Positions 46,990-58,760 of a DNA stretch of 64,000 nucleotides are shown piece by piece. The notes under the pieces are model-generated. The model saw only the letters and a list, made by a program, of their open reading frames with translations, was not told where the DNA came from and did not search any database. The position numbers and the translations under genes are program-made. Numbering within the stretch: the first letter of the stretch is position 1; each line of letters starts with the position of its first letter. The DNA lies in contig CAMZMU010000040.1 of NCBI GenBank assembly GCA_947311845.1, positions 69,731,560-69,795,559 on the forward strand. The letters are read 5' to 3'. Origin of the DNA: Poa pratensis (Eukaryota > Streptophyta > Magnoliopsida > Poales > Poaceae).

Positions 46990-47940
46990 ACACAGACAGC
47001 TACTCCGAAAAAAAAAACATTTATCAGATCTGTCCAACTGACTCCCCCGATCGTGTACACCGCGGCGGGATTAAAAAACGCTAGGCGAGGATCGCGCGCG
47101 GAATCGCCAGTCCCAAGTCCCAACAGAAGAACAGGAGACGACGGAAAACGAAAACAACCGGATTCGCAAAAAAAAACGAAAACAACCGTACGCCGCTCAA
47201 ATCGCCCAGAAACGGACATTTCTCTGGGCCCGTCCCGTCCCGTCCCGTCCCCTGCGATGGAGTTTTCCGCCACCGCTACCGCTACCGCTACCGCTGACAA
47301 CACACACTCGCCGACGAATCGGACATTTCGGCGGTCGCGAGATTGGGGCCTTGTCCCGCGCCACCGCCCACCCAACACCCATCCGCCGCTCGCTAGGCCT
47401 CGTCGTGCCGTCGTCTCACTCTCACCTCGGCTCGTCGTTGTCCCCCACGATGCGCATCAGCGTCACCCCCGGTCACCGTCGTGGCTGGCTGCTGTGCCCA
47501 TCGACCAGCACCGGACAAAAAGTTCGGCGCGCAGTGTCGTGTCAAAGTCCCGGCTTGTCGCCTTGCCCCCCTCCCTCCTCCGATCCTCTCGCCATGGCCA
47601 CGGGGGCCTACAGCCTACCACCTCCAGATTAAAGAAAAACGAGCTCGACTCCAATTTCTTTTCCCCACTTGCTCGGTCTTGGTCATTCAGCCACGGACAC
47701 ACGTTGGTATTAGCAATAAATAACGCCAGCGGAGAAGATCGCTGCTGACTCCGCATCTCGATCCGCGCCTCCTCCTCAAGGGTCGTCGTCACTTCGGTTT
47801 CTCGCAGTCCAGACCTCTTCGCTGGCCCCAGCTTCTTGTTCCTGTCCCAAACCCGTTCTCTTGGCCGAGTTCAGCTTCTCGCATCACTAGATTCTTGGTT
47901 CGGAACATCCTAGTCTCGTGTGGGTGTGCCAATAGCGGAG
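46990..47940 (+). promoter_or_regulatory. upstream region and leader of the nodulin-like transporter gene
   Basis: GC-rich with two short tandem repeats, (CGTCC)n at 47228-47250 and (CTACCG)n at 47275-47295. Overlapping frames on both strands (46968-47792) have no recognisable domains and look like chance. The leader probably lies in the last 200 bp before ATG 47941; no clear TATA box is seen, although 'caataaataa' occurs near 47715. Confidence 0.4.
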
Positions 47941-50900
47941 ATGCGGAACCGGGTGCGGGGGTTCCTGCGGAATCGGTGGCTCGTGTTCGTGGCGGCGATG
48001 TGGATGCAGTCGGTCGCCGGGGTGGGCTACCTGTTCGGCAGCCTCTCGCCGGTCATCAAGTCCTCGCTGGGGTACAACCAGCGCCAGATTGCCAGCCTCG
48101 GCGTCGCCAAGGACCTCGGCGACAGCGTCGGCTTCCTCGCCGGCACGCTCTGCGCCGTGCTCCCGCTCTGGGCCGCGCTCCTCGTCGGCGCCGCGCAGAA
48201 CCTCGTCGGCTACGGATGGGTTTGGCTCGCCGTCACCCGCCGCGTCGCCGTGCCACCGCTCTGGGCGGTAAGATCCGTTGCCTCCTACCTACCCTCTAAA
48301 ATCAGTAGTCCTTCCGTTTCGGATGCTTCCGCACCAGCCTGTCCTGTTCTTGCAGCCTCATGTGCAGTACTCCTGCAGATTATACTGGCTGATTATTCTA
48401 ACGCTTAGAAAACTCTCTGTGACTATTGTGCTAATTGAAGCGTGCACGATGCTGTGGTGGAAAAAATTCACGAACTTATGTGTAGTGGTTGTTGAGGTTT
48501 CAGTTTCATCCATGATGTGATCCCGTGGGGTTACACTAGAATTCTACGGTGCTCTGTAGAATTAATTGTACGGTTGAAGTTTCAAAGATTGGAATTGGAA
48601 ACTAGACCATACCCCGCTGCAAGTTTCATTTCTTCAGTTGTGCTAGTTCCCTTGGAAGCAAACATGGGTCAATCACGCATCCTAACTGCTTGCCTGTCTC
48701 TAATGAAGGAGAGTCGCTATTCGACTTTTCTTTAAAGAAGGCGGCTAATTCCTTGTTTTGGAATACCGCTCCTGTTGGAGTTTAGTGCTTTCTGTTCATC
48801 CAAAATAGTGGAAGCTATGTTCAAAAATCATTTCCAGATTTTTACTGGCTTAAACAGGTTAACTTTTTTCTGCTGTATTTTAGCTGGCTGATTGCAATGT
48901 GTACTGAGAATATTCTAACCCACAACATGTCGAATATGCTTCCTAGTCATTAGTGTATTGTTAGGAAGTGTTAATGCTCGCTTTCTCGCTTCCCATGTGC
49001 ATTTAGTAAACCTTCATTATCTAATATCTAGGAGAACATTATAAATGACGTGTGTTTAGGTGTGTATTTGACAAAACAAATCCTGAAAAACACTTGGGTT
49101 CGTATAGTTCATGTTAATTAACAATGTTCAATCTAGAAACTTCACAATGTGTTATTATCAATCTGTCTAATACCACTGCAATAGAATCACCTAAAATTAT
49201 TGTTAAATAAGTGGGTTAACATCCCTATTCAGTTTCAAAGATTAGGATTATAATATAATAATTTGCTATGTTTTATTTTACAAAAGAATTTGTATTGTGA
49301 ACTTTGCAAGCAATGTATGTGACTTCGGTAAAATACTAGAACCACATGATTAGTATCATTGTTTGTCCATGAGGATGGGAAGATAATATTATTTTGTCTT
49401 TTCTTAATTTAAAAGGACTGATTTCCATGGCCTCATTTCTCAGTTCGTGGCATCTGGAAAGTTGGATCTTTTCATAAATTCAATATGATCTAAGCGGGCC
49501 TTTGTTTACATCTTTATTTCTTCAATTAAGTTTTGTTGGCCCTTGTGGTAAAAGTTCCCCGTCTCATTGCAGATGTGTATTCTGATTTTTGTCGGAAATA
49601 ATGGTGAGACGTATTTCAATACTGCTGCACTCGTCTCATGTGTTCAGAACTTCCCCAAGAACCGTGGACCAATTGTTGGTATCCTCAAGGGATTTGCTGG
49701 TTTGAGTGGTGCAATCATAACACAGATTTATTCAATAATGCACACACCCGATGATGCTGCACTTATATTCATGGTTGCTGTTGGCCCAGCAATGGTAGTT
49801 ATCGCTTTAATGTTCATTGTTAGACCAGTTGGAGGCCACAGACAGGTACGGCCGTCTGATGGTATAAGTTTCACGTTTGTATACAGTGTTTGCTTAGTCT
49901 TGGCCGCTTATCTGATGGGTGTGATGCTGCTTGAAGACCTTGTTGGCCTGAGCCAAACATTGACAGTCCTGTGTACCATCATTCTAATGGTCCTCTTGCT
50001 AGTTCCAATAGTCATCCCTGTGATACTCAGCTTCTTTTCAAATGACGACGAGGGTGTCTATGCAGCACTGTCACCGTCACCTCGGAGAGAAGAAGCAAGT
50101 GGTTCAGTATCGTCCGAAGAGCAAAATGAAGTTATACTCAGTGAGGTGGAGGATGTAAAACCAAAAGAGGTTGATCTACTGCCAGCCTCTGAGAGACAAA
50201 AGAGGATTGCTGAATTGCAGACTAGGCTATTCCAGGCAGCTGCTGTTGGGGCTGTCAGGGTTAAAAGGAGGAAAGGTCCACGGCGAGGGGAGGATTTCAC
50301 ATTGCTGCAAGCGATGATTAAGGCAGATTTTTGGCTTCTATTTTTCTCCCTTCTCTTGGGGTCAGGTTCAGGTCTTACTGTTATTGATAATCTTGGACAA
50401 ATGAGTCAGTCATTGGGCTATGAGGAATCCCACATTTTTGTGTCAATGATTAGCATTTGGAACTTCCTTGGACGTGTTGCTGGGGGCTATTTTTCAGAGA
50501 TTATTGTCAAGTAAGAATCATGTGGCACCTCTTTGCTGACATTTGCACCTAATTAGATGAATAGTATTTTGTTTAGTTCATATGGAATAGCATTCTCCAA
50601 TGGGTACGTGGTTGCGTAACAGAGTAATGCTGTTCTTCAGCGCTGATTCAGTGCTGACGCGACTAAGCTCACAACTTTTACACCCTTTAGTATTTATTCA
50701 TTGAATATATTTTGTATGATAAAGCAGTTTTAGTGGTATCGTAACAATTTATTTCATTCGACTCAGAGATTCAAAGCAGAAAAGAATGTCATCAAAATAC
50801 ATACCAAACTGATACAGATATTAGATTTGCGAGCTAACAAACTGTAGGCAGCTAATAGGCAACATCTGGATTATCATTTTAGTCAATCATGAGCAATATT

Positions 50901-51505
50901 CTGTTGATCAATTAATACATGTGATGACTGGGTTGCTCAAAACACAGGTTATCTTGCCCACTGTTGTCTCATTTTCTCACCCTTTTTTAATCAGGGATTA
51001 CGCTTATCCAAGGGCAATTGCCTTAGCGACAGCTCAAGTATTCATGGCAATTGGACACTTCATATTCGCAATGGCTTGGCCCGGCACAATGTACATTGGC
51101 ACACTGCTTATCGGGCTCGGGTACGGTGCCCACTGGGCGATCGTGCCAGCCGCTGCGTCCGAACTGTTTGGCGTGAAGAATTTTGGAGCATTGTACAACT
51201 TTCTTACTGTCGCAAACCCTGCAGGCTCCCTGGTTTTCTCAGGCATCATTGCTAGTGGCATCTACGACTACGAAGCCAAGAAGCAAGCTCACCAGAATAA
51301 CTCAACATTGCTGGCAATGCCTGGCAGATTGCTGGGATTGGTCTCGGACGTAGCTCCTGCGCTGAAGTGCGAGGGGGCCATCTGTTTTTTTATCTCGTCT
51401 CTGATCATGTCCGGGTTCTGCGTCGTCGCTGTTATCCTGAGCTTGATTCTGGTACACCGGACGAAGATCGTGTACACGAATTTGTATGGTACACCCCGGA
51501 CATGA
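47941..51505 (+). CDS. nodulin-like / MFS membrane transporter (NFD4-like)
   Basis: Three exons join in frame with GT-AG borders: 47941-48267, 49573-50510, 50995-51505, giving 1776 bp and 591 residues. Residues about 10-200 form the plant nodulin-like domain: RWLVFVAAMWMQSVAGVGYL, SSLGYNQRQIASLG, and across the first junction MCILIFVGNNGETYFNTAAL, VQNFPKNRGPIVGILKGFAG. Several hydrophobic helices follow, then a charged cytoplasmic loop (about residues 270-350, with RREEASGSVSSEEQN and RRKGPRRGEDFTL), then a second helix bundle (LGQMSQSLGY, DYAYPRAIALA, IGLGYGAHWAIVPAAASELF). About twelve membrane segments and a length near 600 match Arabidopsis family members. ATG 47941 is the first in-frame ATG. 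Substrate is unknown. The frame is fully open, so this looks like a working gene. Confidence 0.93.
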
Positions 51506-52742
51506 AGGTCGGTCTTTGGGGAGCAGATCGGAGCAACGGGTATCAGAGCAGAAGGGTGAAGTGTTTTTTGCGTCGTCCTTCTGTTTATGAGCTATGCATA
51601 ATTTTACGGTGCCACAACCACGTCTCCTAGTGGCTACAAATGGGAAGTTCAGTATGACAGTATCATGAAGCTCGAAGTGTATGGTGTTTTGTCTGAATTT
51701 CTACAGTGCTCTTTTTTTGGGAAATGAACTTCTTCACTGTTTTCTTTTGGGGCGAAATGAACTTCAGTATTGAGCTGGAAGTTTGCATATACATGTGATC
51801 TGTTGTATGTTTCACCAAGGCTGTTGAAAACTTGAAATATAATCAATTATCGGAGCTTGCAAATTGGTAAGTCCAACCTTGTACTGAACTCCTGGTCTTT
51901 ATTTATTTATTGAACACACCTGAACACAAGTGGCTAGAATGAGAGAAACCACATAAACCATTTTTTTTGTGAAACTGGCTGGAGCACCAGCAAGTCATTT
52001 ATTTTGATTGGTTGCTCTGGCTCCCACTATTTCTTTATTTGGAAAGGGGATAGGCACATACCAAAAAAAACTGTTTTGTAGGCATGAAAGGCCAAAAAAA
52101 GGTGCCCCGAAGATGATGCAACCCTATATGGCGATACAATTTTTTTGGCCATGCCCCAAATTTTACCCCTTGGTGCATCACCGATGCGGCTGCCCCAAAT
52201 CCAAATCGTGGCCACGCAGCCTAACTGTTGCACTGAAACGTCAACTCCCTTTCCCGCCCACCGTAGCCGCCGATTCCCCCCAATGCAGCTGGTCATGAAT
52301 GGCACTGCCGCCGGTTCGCCAAATTGCCCCCGCTCAACCCTGATCCCGACCGTTTCCCCAGTTAGGGCTCAATCGCCGTCCCCGGTCGGCACCTTCCAGC
52401 TGCCCACCCACCTTCCGGCCATCCGCCCGACTTTGTCGACATCTCCGGCGTCACCTCTTCCTCCATGCCTCAGCCCGCGCGCCGAAACGACCCTGAGATC
52501 GGCACAGAGCGACAGCCGCCGGCCTCGCCCGCGAGCGACCTCGGCCTTGACTCCGTCGTGAATAAGCTCATCCTCTCCGTCGACCTCTCCGTCATCATCT
52601 CGGCCTCGATGCTGCCGTCCGTGACCTCCTCCAACCATGCATGTGTTCGAGGATAAGGCTAGAAAGTAAACAAATTTCGAATCTCGATTATCTTGGTGAC
52701 ATTTGAAAGTAGCTTGTAACTAAAAAAATTGTGTGTTTGTAG
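51506..52742. other. 3' flank of the transporter gene and left part of a Harbinger-like relic
   Basis: The first few hundred bases are probably 3' untranslated. From about 52080 the DNA is GC-rich with frames 52145-52656 (+) that look like the leader and N-terminal exon area of Harbinger elements but show no clear domain. No terminal repeat was identified. Confidence 0.4.
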
Positions 52743-53789
52743 ATGAGTTTGTTTGATGATTCCTCGTCTAATGAGGAGTATAACTTGAATGAAGATGAGG
52801 ACATTGTTTTGGTGTTGACGTTGCATAAGAACAAGAAGTTGAGGCATGGTGGCTCTGTTTTTGGCCGTGAGGTGCTTCGTAGAATGAGGCAAGATGCGGA
52901 CAACACACTGATGCACAACTATTTTGACCAAATCCAGTCGATCCAGAGCGATAATTTTGATGCCTATTTAGGATGTCCACATATTTGTTACATCATATTG
53001 CCAACTCTACGAAGCAACATGATCGGTTCTTCGAGCAGAGGAGTTCTTGCGGCTTTCTTTGACATAGCATTATCCAAAAGGTGACTGGCACATTGCGTTG
53101 ATGATCACTTGACAATGGGAGAGAGTACTGCCATTGAGTGTGTCAAGCGGTTTGCAGTTAATGTGATATAAGTGTTCGGCTGAGAGCGCCCATGCTTAGG
53201 ACACGGCTAGTTTTTTTTAGATAAACAAAGCACGTGGGTTTCAGGTATGCTCGATCGATTGCATGCATTGGAGTTGAAAGAACTATCGTGCAGCCTTGCA
53301 CAGAGAGTTCAACGGACATAAGAAGGATGTTACCATTATTGTTGAATCTGTGCCTGATCAGGAAACATGGATTTGGCCTGCATTTTTTATTATGCTGGAT
53401 CTTGCAACGACATCAATGTGCTCCAATGGTCACCACTATTTGTAAAGTTGGACAATGATGAATCACCACCGGTGGAGTTTCAAGCCAATGGCCACAACTA
53501 CAACTACAACTACTACCTCGCAGGTGGATATATCCAAAGTGGACTACTTTTGTGAAGAAAATTTCAAGCCCCAAGGTAGGAAAGAATTTCAATTTCATAA
53601 TGCACAAGCCGCAACTAGGAAAGATGTGGAGAGGGCTTTGTGCGAGGACCGGCGAGGTTTTGGGATCAAAAAATCTTTTGGTACATCATAACCTCTTGTG
53701 TGATCATGTACACCATGATCAATAAAAATAAGCGTGGTCATGATTTTGACAACTCATTTGATGACCTCATGGGACAACCGGTGGTCTAA
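52743..53789 (+). pseudogene. PIF/Harbinger transposase (DDE_Tnp_4) pseudogene
   Basis: Pieces in several frames follow the order of plant Harbinger nucleases: an acidic start (SLFDDSSSNEEYNLNEDED), HGGSVFGREVLRRMRQDADN, HNYFDQIQS; then from about 53365 DLACIFYYAGSCNDINVLQW (family form GSNNDINVL), LAGGYI; then AATRKDVERALCEDR and CVIMYTMI...GHDFDNSFDDLMGQ, ending at a TAA at 53787-53789. Multiple frameshifts, stops and a gap between about 53080 and 53240 make it dead. Confidence 0.85.
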
Positions 53790-54375
53790 CATGACATTTG
53801 AGATTGAGACAAGCATTATGATTTTCAAAAAGATCTCATTGAGTAGTGATGGAGTTGGAATGACCAACAAATTCAATAGTTTCGTCTCTATGTTTCATGT
53901 TCCACGTGAAAAACTTTGTGTTATGTTTGATGATTTTGTTGTTGTTTTTTATGGTAGGAATTGAAAAACCATGTAAAAATAATGTACTATTTGTGTTTGA
54001 TTTGGCTTGCAATTATTTGAGACCTAATTTGATACTATTTGTGCATTTCTTCATTCATATACATGCATTTGTGTAAAATGAAAATATGTTTCCATGACTT
54101 ATTATACATCATCTGCTCGAGGAGACAAATTTTGTGGTGTCCTATTTTACATCATATGTTGGAGCAGATTTTGTTGCCCTATAACTCATTTTGTGGCGCA
54201 CTATCCCAGTTTTAATGTGCGAAATAGATCATCTACTTCTGCCAAATGCCTCCTGATGTTTCCATTCTTAAACACAAATCTCTACATCAATTGGGTCCCA
54301 GTATCGCCATTGTGCGTTATATGCATTTTCTGCAGATTGCAAGTGTTCGTTAGAAGCAGACATGGTCTTTGTTAG
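53790..54375. other. unassigned AT-rich DNA, probable Harbinger right flank
   Basis: 'acaaattttgtggtgtcc' near 54127 and 'cagattttgttgccc' near 54165 could be subterminal repeats of the element, but no terminal inverted repeat or TTA/TAA duplication could be paired. The 54094-54375 frame is unconvincing. Confidence 0.35.
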
Positions 54376-54751
54376 CATAGTTTAAAAAACCGGACAGACG
54401 ACCGAACTGGCTGGGGCCTCGGTTCATGATTCACCGGCCGGACCGCCGGTTGCTCGGTTCATTGCCGGTTTATTAACAATAGAGCAAAGGAGAAATAGGA
54501 ATAATCTGTTAGAAAAAATAAAATATTTATTGCGTGCTTGTAGGAGTATGACACGGACATGTCTCGGACATGGTGGTTAGCGCAGTCAAAGTGCCTCTGC
54601 GCTACTCCTGGAACCGCCGATTCGACTGTGATTTCGGCGGTTTTTACCTGTTCGCTTGCCCGGATGGCTCAATGCGCTTAACCAACCGGTGGAGCCTCTA
54701 GTTCTGTTTGTTCCGGTTCAACAGGCGGTCCGGTCCGGTTTTAAAACTATG
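54376..54751. mobile_element. hAT-type MITE, 376 bp, perfect 8-bp target duplication
   Basis: Left end CATAGTTTAAAAAACCGGAC and right end, reverse-complemented, CATAGTTTTAAAACCGGACC form inverted repeats of about 25-30 bp. TTTGTTAG flanks both sides exactly (54368-54375 and 54752-54759). An 8-bp duplication is the hAT signature. No transposase is encoded; the inside is rich in 'ccggt' words. Confidence 0.85.
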
Positions 54752-55024
54752 TTTGTTAGTAGTGATTTTTTGGCAGATTGCAATTGCAAGTTCTCCCGTA
54801 CTACAGTAAAACCCAGAAATACTTTCTTGTATTAGAAAAAACGTCATTAACAAACCTTAAGTCGGTTCATGGCAATGACGGCATCACCCCTCAAAGCCGT
54901 TCGAGCCCGTCATAAATTCGTGATAGAGCGGGGATTCAATTCGACGGTAGACCACATCGTTTCTTCCCCCTCAAGCCGCCGCCCTCAGCATCCGCCTTCC
55001 CCGCCGCCGCCGGTCGCGCGCGCC

Positions 55025-55699
55025 ATGGAGTCGCCGTGCTGGTCGTGCGGCGAGGGCCCCGTGGTTCCGGATCCGGACACGGGCGCGCTCGTCTGCAACT
55101 CGTGCGGCCTCGTCCCTCCCTTCTGCATCTCCCTCCCTCCCCTCCCGTCTTTCGACTACTCCGCCGCCCTCGAACGCAGCATGCAATGCTTGGAGTCGCT
55201 CTTCGAAGCTGCGGGTGAGAAGACGGGGAGATCCTCACGCAAGCCCGATTTCTCCTCCGCTGCGCCTCCAAGTGGTCGCTCACCACCGGTCGGCACCCGC
55301 TCCCAGTTGTCGCCGGTGTGATTGTCTTCGCCGCAGAGCTGAACGGGGTCACCTCTATGTCCGTGGAAGAAATTGCCCAACAGATCTCGGCGGTGCCCCA
55401 CACCAGCCGCCGCCGATACAAGGAGCTCGTTGCTGCACTGGTGCGTGTCGCGCAGAAGTTGCTTCCGTGGGGCGCTGACGTCAATGCCAGAAACATGCTC
55501 CTCAACGCCCCCATGCTTCTCCGACTCATGGAGACGCGGTCACAATCCGACCAGTCAGAACTGTTTCTAGAGAGCTTCGCTCCAGAGATTGCTGGCATTG
55601 TGCAGGTGTACTCAGTCTCATCCGTTGACGAGGACGATTCCAAGTACCTTCAGATTGTTCCCCTGGATATTGATAATTTGGTAGATTGTTCCCCTGGAT
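55025..55699 (+). pseudogene. TFIIB-like (plant BRP-type) gene, frameshifted and interrupted
   Basis: TFIIB-type proteins recruit RNA polymerase to promoters. ATG 55025 (context gcgcgccATGGAG) opens MESPCWSCGEGPVVPDPDTG and LVCNSCGLV, a zinc ribbon with CX2C pairs. The cyclin-like part continues (LTQARFLLRCASKWSLTTGR, SMSVEEIAQQISAVPHTSRR, YKELVAALVRVAQKLLP) but in another frame. One missing G in the G4 run at 55225-55228 would restore the frame. Near 55650 an imperfect 30-bp tandem duplication repeats 'attgttcccctggat', and in its second half a hAT-type element is inserted (55700-56678). An in-frame upstream ATG at 54869 exists but adds a low-complexity leader. The protein is much shorter than true TFIIB. 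Without the frameshift it might still be made as a truncated form. Confidence 0.75.
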
Positions 55700-56678
55700 T
55701 CAAGCCGGCAATTCCGCCCATGGGCACGTCCGTCCACGGGCACCCGACCCTAATGGGCAGGGTATGGGTCGCTATGTTCGCCCATGGGTCTCGCCCGTGG
55801 GCGATCCGATTAGTCGTGGGTAGGGTATGGGCAGACATGTGTACCCATGGGCGACCCGATGGGTAACCCGATTAGCTGACATGTGGGGTCTCATAGTAAG
55901 ACATGACCAGAGCCCATGTAATTTCTAGCCCAGCCCTGCCCAACAGTCCAAATCCAACACGCACCGCACTAAGCCACTAAACCTAGGTGTGTGTGACCGT
56001 GTGAGTCGACCATCCCAGTACCCAGTCTCTCCCCGTCCCCGCCGCAATCCCTCTCCCCTACTCTCTCTCTGCTCAGTGCTCACGCCTCACGGTGCTCTCC
56101 GCTTCCCTCCCTTTCCCGGCAGCAAAACGACGGTGCTGACCCGCCGCGCCGTTGCTCCACCAAGCCGCCGCTCCGTTGCGCCGCCACTCGCTGCCGTCCC
56201 CAACGTCCACGACGCCGCCGTCCCCAAGGACCCCGACACCGCCGTCCCCGACTCCCTGCCGTCCCCAAGGACCCCACGCCGCCGTCCTCGACTCCCTGCC
56301 GTCGCCCAAGGACCCCGAGCCGCCGCCTTTCTTCTTCGCCCCAAGCAGCAGCTTCTCCCCGCCGTCCCCATCTCCCTGCCGTCCTCGACACCGCCGTCCC
56401 GTCACGCTCTGCAGCTTCTCCCTGCTGTCCCCTACTACCTGCCGGCTGAAGGTGACACATAAAATATGCCATTTTGGAGTGCCTGAATTGACATGAGAAG
56501 CTGTTGTATGCAGACCCGACGGGCGACCCGACGGGTCGGGTGACCCGACGGGTACGGGCATGGGCATGAAATCTGACCCATGGGCAGGGTCGCGGGCAGA
56601 GAACCTTGCCCATTTGTTAGACGGGTATGGGTCTGGAAGAGGTCGACCCGACCAAACCCGACCCGATTGCCGGCCTTA
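55700..56678. mobile_element. hAT-type element, 979 bp, inserted in the TFIIB-like gene
   Basis: Ends TCAAGCCGGCAAT and (reverse complement of right end) TAAGGCCGGCAAT, flanked by CCCTGGAT on both sides (55692-55699, 56679-56686), an 8-bp duplication typical of hAT. Subterminal regions repeat 'cccatggg', 'gacccgat' and 'gacgggt' on both arms. The centre (55990-56460) is C-rich with 'ccgccgtcccc' repeats; its frames are low-complexity and not a transposase. Confidence 0.8.
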
Positions 56679-56686
56679 CCCTGGAT

Positions 56687-56935
56687 GTTGATGATTTGGG
56701 TTCTCGAAACTCGGTTTTTGAATGAAAATCTGAGATTGATCTATGGTTGGACTCATGTTTAGTGGCACACGTGCGACCAACCTTTTCTTAAGGATTTGTC
56801 TACTACGGAGTAGTTGTGTATTTTAGATTTATCAGGAAATATGCCCTCGGTTTTTTCTTTATTTGTCTGATTTATTCTGTATCGATGCCTCACTTTGTCT
56901 AGAGTTGTTTAATAAAGAATAATGGACATGACTAC
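56687..56935 (+). terminator. 3' untranslated region and poly(A) signal of the TFIIB-like gene
   Basis: Sequence right of the hAT insertion continues the tandemly duplicated gene segment ('gttgatgatttggg'), meets an in-frame stop at once, and has AATAAA at 56911-56916. Non-repeat character up to about 56935 suggests the gene's own 3' end. Confidence 0.45.
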
Positions 56936-57681
56936 AGGGCGGCGCCGCACCTGTGTCCTCCCGTGCGGCGGCCCTAATCAGCCCACTAATTACTACGGTA
57001 CTATATTAGGCCCGACAAAGCAAGTTCCAAACGATAAGCCTCCGTCGGATAGCACGTGATTCTTTGTTGTGGCATGCCGTCGTTATTTTAAAAAGCAGCT
57101 ATTGCATGTGAACGCATGCATAGACAGAAACCAAAAGATTCCTTTGAATTCGAATCTTTAAAATGTTTTATCTCCCGAACTACTCACTTGATTGATGATC
57201 CGATTTCACTGCTGGCTTTCTCGCGCCGCGATCTTCGAAACTAAATCCCATATTGATATATTTAACCAACTTTTTTTTTCATCAGTAACTAACAGATTGT
57301 TGTCACATACCTATCAGATTATACACTACTTAGTTACCGGTTTAAAAAAATAAGGATCGTGCACTCGGTATTATGCATGACTTTGTTACCGATTATCTAG
57401 GTGACATTATATGTTCGTTATTTCTTATTTGCTGTACTGTTTTCTCGGATACTAAATTAACCCTAGTATGATTACCATATCAATCTAGTGTGATTATCCG
57501 ACTAATAATGCTTTAGATGTTACATAACAGATTTCTTAGTGACCAAATTTTTGTCACAAATTATCGGACTACATATTATAGGTACGGTGCTGGATTTTCA
57601 TACCAGATTTTTCAACTAGTCATGAGGTTGTCTCATAGTAGCAGATACCAGATTAATTGGTCACATTTATCAGGTTATCTC
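56936..57681. mobile_element. MULE-type terminal region relic and unassigned AT-rich DNA
   Basis: The stretch 57140-57280 ('ttaaaatgttttatctcccg', 'gatccgatttcactgctgg', 'cgatcttcgaaactaaatcc') matches a subterminal sequence I remember from Triticeae Mutator-like elements. No paired end is visible. The remaining 57290-57680 is AT-rich with recurring 'accagatt'/'cagatt' words and no gene. Confidence 0.4.
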
Positions 57682-58760
57682 TGTCGTGGTGGTGTCACGG
57701 CAGATGCCATAGGATGGCTTAAGTTGTGGGCTCGCTAGGACGTTGGGGGATCCGGGGAGGGTTTGCGCGCTCACGAAGCACGCATGAAGAACAACCAAGA
57801 ACTCGCAAGAACAAACAAGAACAAGCAGAACCAAGAAGAAGCAAAGAACACCACGATGTACCCTGCTTCGGGGCCCTCTTGTGGAGGTAACACCCCTACT
57901 GCAGCACTAGCCTACTCTCTTTATATCTCAAGTGTTTACAAGTACAGAGCGCTCCTTGAGCTGTATGAAGAACAATGGTGAAAGCTTTAGGAAGAAGATG
58001 GAGCTTGGGGGGAAATGATGCTCGTTGTCTTCACCGTCCCTCCCCTGGAGGATGTGGTAGCTTACTTATACACTAACCGGATTGCCTTTTTGCCCCTGGC
58101 TCCATGAGACAATGGCATTGCCAAGAGAAAAGGACAAGCCTCTGCCCCCTGTCAATCCAACGGCCGGACTGTCAGGCCTATCTTGCCCCTTCGGGCAATG
58201 GCAGCTGTAGCCCACCGGGTCTAGGTCACATCCTCTTTCCCGAATTGGCCGAGTCAGCTCCTAGGTTGCTGCGCTCCCAGGAATCCCGTGGCTTGACCTG
58301 GCTGTCAAGTCCCAGCAGGCCTATCTTGCCTCTTCAGGCAATGGCAGGCGTAGCTCACCGGGTCTAGGCCATAGCCCCTTTCCCGAATTGGACGAGTCAG
58401 CGCCTAGGGCCTTGCGATCCGGGAAACCCGTGGCTCGACCTCGCTGTCCTCTGCGCCCCGGTCAGTAGAACTGCAGGACTCGTGACCTTACTGACAATTC
58501 TTGGCCCTTGTGCAATATCCGGATTACCTTATCCGGATCCTTCCTGACCAACCCGGCTAATTTAACCGGTACTCTTTAATCCGATCCGGCTTGACTTTAC
58601 CGGATCCTCCTTGACCTCTTTCCGCACTCCAGCTTGATCGAGAGCTAACCGACTCTCCCAGGAGATCCGGCCTAAGTGACCCGGCTAGACACTGACCCGG
58701 CCAGCTCTTTATCATCCATAATACCACATCTTTGCCCTACCCGGGGGCAGCCCCCCGACA
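57682..58760 (-). repeat. LTR of a second Tat-type gypsy element, minus strand
   Basis: Read on the minus strand the LTR starts TGTCGGGGGGCTGCCCCCGG (58760) and ends CACCACCACGACA (57682), with TGTCG/CGACA tips. Just upstream on that strand is 'gcttcggggactac', which fits a Tat-type polypurine tract, so this is the 3' LTR and the element extends right, beyond the window. The internal frame 57763-57981 is LTR sequence. The target duplication (left flank 'atctc') cannot be checked because the 5' LTR is outside. Confidence 0.7.
58173..58455 (+). repeat. two-copy tandem repeat inside the LTR, period 143 bp
   Basis: 'caggcctatcttgcc' starts both copies (58173 and 58316), and both contain 'ggcaatggcag', 'caccgggtctagg', 'tttcccgaattgg' and 'cgtggctcgacct' or near variants. 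Imperfect, so not recent. Confidence 0.85.

Noticed and set aside
47197..47748. Frames on both strands upstream of the transporter as a separate gene
   Set aside because: GC-rich, repeat-bearing leader DNA; no domain, and frames overlap on both strands.
54936..55643. Minus-strand frame of 235 codons across the TFIIB-like gene
   Set aside because: It is the shadow of a GC-rich coding region on the other strand; the zinc ribbon and cyclin-like motifs read on the plus strand.
56073..56613. Long overlapping minus-strand frames (up to 177 codons) inside the hAT-type element
   Set aside because: They lie in a C-rich repeat ('ccgccgtcccc') and give low-complexity R/G/A readings in several frames at once; no transposase motifs.
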